A stretch of DNA of 7,287 nucleotides, from NCBI GenBank assembly GCA_028707105.1, contig JAQTUY010000025.1:1-7287 (forward strand), read 5' to 3'. How positions within the stretch are numbered: the first letter of the stretch is position 1; every line of letters starts with the position of its first letter. Origin of the DNA: Candidatus Omnitrophota bacterium (GTDB taxonomy: Bacteria; Omnitrophota; Koll11; Gygaellales; JAQTUY01). This document shows positions 5,061-7,287 of the stretch, piece by piece. A program made the translations under genes and the position numbers. The notes beneath the pieces were generated by a model that was not told the DNA's origin, searched no databases, and worked only from the letters and a program-made list of their open reading frames with translations.

Positions 5061-5594
5061 ATGCCCAGATCGGAGAAACAAAAAAAAGCGTTCACTCTGG
5101 TGGAGGTCCTGATCGGCCTGGCCACATTCGGCCTGGTGATGACCGCCGTGGTGGGAATACTATACAACATCCAGTGGGGCTGGCAGCGGCAGCGGGATGA
5201 CATGATCTGCGTGGATAATGCCCGCTGGGCCATGGAATTCATGGGAACGGAATTAAAACAAGCGGGGAATATCACCACTCCCGCCTCAGACCGGGCGAAA
5301 TTCGACCTTGATACCGACGGCGACAACGCGGCAGATACTACAGTCTGGTACTGGCGCGGCAACAGCAGCGCGGATGGCACCGGATTAGGGGATTCAACCT
5401 ATCTTTACCGGGGCATAGGCAGCGGCATCGGACAGGCAGTGGCGGTACGCCAGCAATTAGCCAACTTTGTCATCAATAATCCCAGCGGCAACAATATATT
5501 CGACCAAAGCAGCGGCCTGGTGACCATCGAACTGACTACCTCTAAAGGCACCCGGAGTTATACGGCTAGGACCATGGTCAGGCCGAGGAATTAA
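5061..5594 (+). CDS. GspJ/PilW-like minor pseudopilin, Ala at cleavage site
   Basis: A 177-residue prepilin starting 2 bp after the previous stop. The leader of 10 residues ends K-K-A, followed by F-T-L-V-E (11-15), the same K-K-A-F-T-L-V-E string as in the 543 gene. The helix runs to about residue 36. A second helix region, R-W-A-M-E-F-M-G-T-E-L-K-Q-A-G (55-69), matches the 'L-x-x-E-L-R-x-A-G' segment typical of GspJ/PilW. The body has an Asp-rich loop D-L-D-T-D-G-D-N-A-A-D (82-92), an aromatic W-Y-W-R segment and a final strand S-Y-T-A-R-T-M-V-R-P-R, the usual GspJ/PilW end. Its place third in the H-I-J-K series supports the assignment. T2SS and type IV pilus versions cannot be separated on sequence alone. 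Confidence 0.85.
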   Translation: MPRSEKQKKAFTLVEVLIGLATFGLVMTAVVGILYNIQWGWQRQRDDMICVDNARWAMEFMGTELKQAGNITTPASDRAKFDLDTDGDNAADTTVWYWRGNSSADGTGLGDSTYLYRGIGSGIGQAVAVRQQLANFVINNPSGNNIFDQSSGLVTIELTTSKGTRSYTARTMVRPRN

Positions 5595-5597
5595 ATT

Positions 5598-6065
5598 ATG
5601 GATAAGCCCCGTAAATTAAAAGCCCAGGTATTGATCTTCGTATTCTTCCTGATCTTCATCCTGGGAGCGTTAGCTGTCGCGCTGCTGCAGATATGGCAAT
5701 CTGAAGTCCAGATCCCCTCCCTGCAACAGGGCGCCTCAAACTCCTTCTATATCGCCCAGGCGGGCATTGAACTAGGAAAGAGCCAGCTGCGCTCTAACTG
5801 GGACTGGGCCGGCATGGACGCCAATACCGATGATATCGCGGATGAAAGCGAAAAGTCGACCTTCGGCAGCGGACAATACTGGATTGACATAATCAGCAGG
5901 GACGACTCAAACCCGGCTGTCCGCATAGTCACCATCAACGCCCACGGCTGGACGGGGATCTCGCATCAGGTGATTCAGGTCCAGCTTCAAAGGACCGAGG
6001 TCAACCCCGGGCCGCCCCCCGTTTACACCTATCTGCAGATCGGGTGGTCATGGCAGCAGATCTAA
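5598..6065 (+). CDS. PilX/GspK-like minor pseudopilin
   Basis: A 155-residue protein with GAGGA (5585-5589) well placed before ATG 5598, 3 bp after the J-like gene. The N-terminus is basic and then hydrophobic (Q-V-L-I-F-V-F-F-L-I-F-I-L-G, about 10-32). It has no F-T-L-x-E and no Glu at position 5, as is typical for GspK and PilX. The helix continues into N-S-F-Y-I-A-Q-A-G-I-E-L-G-K (48-61), the 'A-x-x-A-x-A-G-I-E' signature of this family. K-A (8-9) before Gln10 is the only plausible cleavage point, so processing is uncertain. D-A-N-T-D-D-I-A-D-E (74-83) is an acidic loop. It is much shorter than a classical GspK (about 300 residues) and lacks room for the extra helical domain, so PilX is the closer comparison. 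It ends in a Pro-rich tail (P-G-P-P-P-V-Y). Confidence 0.78.
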   Translation: MDKPRKLKAQVLIFVFFLIFILGALAVALLQIWQSEVQIPSLQQGASNSFYIAQAGIELGKSQLRSNWDWAGMDANTDDIADESEKSTFGSGQYWIDIISRDDSNPAVRIVTINAHGWTGISHQVIQVQLQRTEVNPGPPPVYTYLQIGWSWQQI

Positions 6066-6102
6066 AAGTTTAACTTTACACATCAGGCTTTAAACTTTAC
6101 AC
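6065..6102. repeat. Overlapping direct and inverted repeats before gspF
   Basis: AACTTTACAC occurs at 6072-6081 and again at 6093-6102, exactly 21 bp apart (two helical turns). In addition AAAGTTTAA (6065-6073) and TTAAACTTT (6090-6098) are perfect 9-bp inverted arms. No T-run follows, so it is not an intrinsic terminator. It may be a protein-binding site or promoter region. Confidence 0.5.
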
Positions 6103-6103
6103 T
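6075..6103 (+). promoter_or_regulatory. Weak promoter candidate before gspF
   Basis: TTTACA (6075-6080, 5 of 6 to the -35 consensus) lies 17 bp before TACACT (6098-6103, 4 of 6 to the -10). The predicted start of transcription falls at about 6110, the A of the gspF start codon. AT-rich sequence makes chance matches likely, hence the low confidence. Confidence 0.35.
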
Positions 6104-6109
6104 ATATAT

Positions 6110-7287
6110 ATGCCTAAATACCAATATACCGCACGCGACGAATTCGGAAAACAAGTCCGCGGCTTGATGGTGGCGCAGGATGAAACAGACCTGGGAAATA
6201 AACTCGACCATCTGGGATATGTGCTTACCGGCATCAAATCCAAGACCAGGGAATCCAAAGCCAAGATAAAAAGCAAAGGCTTAAACCAGAGCGAACTGCT
6301 GGAATTCACCTTGCATCTCTCTACCCTGCTTAATGCCGGTGTGCCGCTGGTAACCGGCCTGCGCGACCTGGCCCGCGACGCCGAAAATCCCTCCCTGCAA
6401 AAAAGTATCGATGAGATCCGGCAAAGGGTGGAAGCGGGAAGCAGCCTGAAAGAATCAGCCGAGGCTTTTCCCAGGTCGTTCCCCAAGTTATATACCGCGA
6501 TCCTAGGCGTGGGCGAGAGCACCGGTAAATTAGGGGATGTCCTGACCGACCTCTCAAAATTCATGGAGTGGCAGATGGAATTGAAGGCTAAGATCAAAGA
6601 AGCTGCCACCTACCCCATCATCATATTCACCGTCATGATCCTGGTAGTAACGGCCCTGATGATCAAAGTCATCCCGATATTCGAGCCCCTTTTTTCCGAC
6701 GTAGGAGTCAAACTGCCCACAGTAACGCTTGTCCTGATCAATACCAGTAAAGCCATACGCCAATACTGGTATGTCGTCCTCCTGGCGATCGCCGGATTTA
6801 TCTTCCTGTTTAAAACTTATGCCGCGACTGAAAGAGGCCGTTACAATATCGACAGCATTAAACTTAGGCTCCCGATCCTGGGAGACCTGGTGCGCAAAAT
6901 CGCCATATCCCGTTTCTGCCATATCCTGGCCCTGGCGCTGCGAAGCGGCATGGACCTGCTTTCCGCCCTGACGCTGGGAGCGGATGTCACGGCAAACGAG
7001 CGCCTATCCCAATCCATCCAGATGGCTAAAAAAGCGGTAAACTACGGGGAAAAGTTAGCTAACGCCCTGGAGGTAAGCGAAGAATTCCCGCCCCTGGTCA
7101 TCAGGATGGTCAGCCTGGGAGAGCAATCCGGCGCGCTTACTTACACTCTGGATAAGGTAAATGAATATTATGATAAGGAAGTCCCCGCCACCATCAAGCG
7201 GTTCTTCACTCTTTTTGAGCCGCTGATAATCATATTCATGGGTGTGATGGTGGCAACGATAGCCCTGGCAGTACTGCTCCCCATTTT
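6110..7287 (+). CDS. gspF: GspF/PilC-family inner-membrane platform protein, 3' end outside window (partial)
   Basis: The frame is open from ATG 6110 to the window end, giving 392 residues. The N-terminus M-P-K-Y-Q-Y-T-A-R-D-E-F-G-K-Q-V-R-G is the family's usual opening and fixes the start, although no Shine-Dalgarno precedes it. Two homologous T2SSF domains are visible: about 63-190 with F-T-L-H-L-S-T-L-L-N-A-G-V-P-L and G-E-S-T-G-K-L (135-141), and about 266-392 with F-C-H-I-L-A-L-A-L-R-S-G-M-D-L-L and G-E-Q-S-G-A-L (337-343). Membrane helices are at about 168-190, 219-235 and 365-390. Families are about 400 residues, so only some ten residues are missing. The protein is the inner-membrane platform that works with the GspE/PilB ATPase to insert pseudopilins into the growing fibre. 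It follows the K-like gene by 44 bp. Confidence 0.95.
   Translation, partial: MPKYQYTARDEFGKQVRGLMVAQDETDLGNKLDHLGYVLTGIKSKTRESKAKIKSKGLNQSELLEFTLHLSTLLNAGVPLVTGLRDLARDAENPSLQKSIDEIRQRVEAGSSLKESAEAFPRSFPKLYTAILGVGESTGKLGDVLTDLSKFMEWQMELKAKIKEAATYPIIIFTVMILVVTALMIKVIPIFEPLFSDVGVKLPTVTLVLINTSKAIRQYWYVVLLAIAGFIFLFKTYAATERGRYNIDSIKLRLPILGDLVRKIAISRFCHILALALRSGMDLLSALTLGADVTANERLSQSIQMAKKAVNYGEKLANALEVSEEFPPLVIRMVSLGEQSGALTYTLDKVNEYYDKEVPATIKRFFTLFEPLIIIFMGVMVATIALAVLLPI

Noticed and set aside
4916..5380. Minus-strand open frame of 154 codons
   Set aside because: It is a shadow of the I- and J-like pseudopilin genes, Ser/Pro/Arg-rich without domains.
6097..6609. Minus-strand open frame of 170 codons
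   Set aside because: It lies opposite the clear GspF coding sequence and has no family features.
1..7287. tRNA, rRNA, CRISPR array, insertion sequence or att site
   Set aside because: I saw no cloverleaf, regularly spaced repeats, transposase frame or terminal inverted repeats. Almost all bases are in genes of one coherent locus.

Overview
All genes in this window lie on the + strand. The window is a dense locus for a type II secretion / type IV pilus-like machine, most likely from an uncultivated Gram-negative-type bacterium. The clustered pseudopilins of the GFTLIE...AP.AF.AIEK type, with a W-D-G-P-Y-L-E-K motif, and the nearby ABC transporter and TPR genes remind me of Candidatus Omnitrophota and related lineages. 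That placement is an impression from protein style and I could not test it.

Layout. (1) 1-1136: two GspG-like pseudopilin genes in tandem. The first is cut by the window edge. They share a nearly identical 28-bp stretch. (2) 1165-3448: a tightly packed three-gene unit made of an ABC ATPase, an ABC-2-type six-helix permease (2-bp gap) and a membrane-anchored TPR-like protein (ATGA overlap). The TPR protein ends in a GspG-like C-terminal motif. (3) 3449-3660: the only sizeable intergenic region. It holds a TTGACA promoter, a perfect 8+8 bp palindrome over the -10 area, a small leader hairpin and two identical strong Shine-Dalgarno sequences. (4) 3661-4179: a third GspG-like (pseudo)pilin, probably the highly expressed major subunit. 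(5) 4212-4249: a textbook intrinsic terminator that lies inside the start of the next gene. (6) 4196-6065: four minor pseudopilins in the order H-I-J-K (FimT/PilV/PilW/PilX-like), with overlaps or 2-3 bp gaps. (7) 6110-end: a GspF/PilC inner-membrane platform protein, cut at its last residues. It has no Shine-Dalgarno and is preceded by a short repeat-rich gap.

How it fits together (inference). The 3516 promoter drives the major pseudopilin. The terminator downstream would let only part of transcription pass to the minor pseudopilins that prime or cap the pseudopilus, so it sets the major:minor ratio. The GspF-like protein anchors assembly in the inner membrane. The ABC/TPR unit sits between pseudopilin genes and may be an accessory export or assembly factor, comparable to the ABC transporter genes in the Myxococcus xanthus pil locus.

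The points most worth following are the terminator embedded in a prepilin leader, the GspG-like tail on the TPR protein, the operator-like palindrome with duplicated Shine-Dalgarno, the possible leaderless gspF, and the recurrent Asp-rich loops in the pseudopilins.
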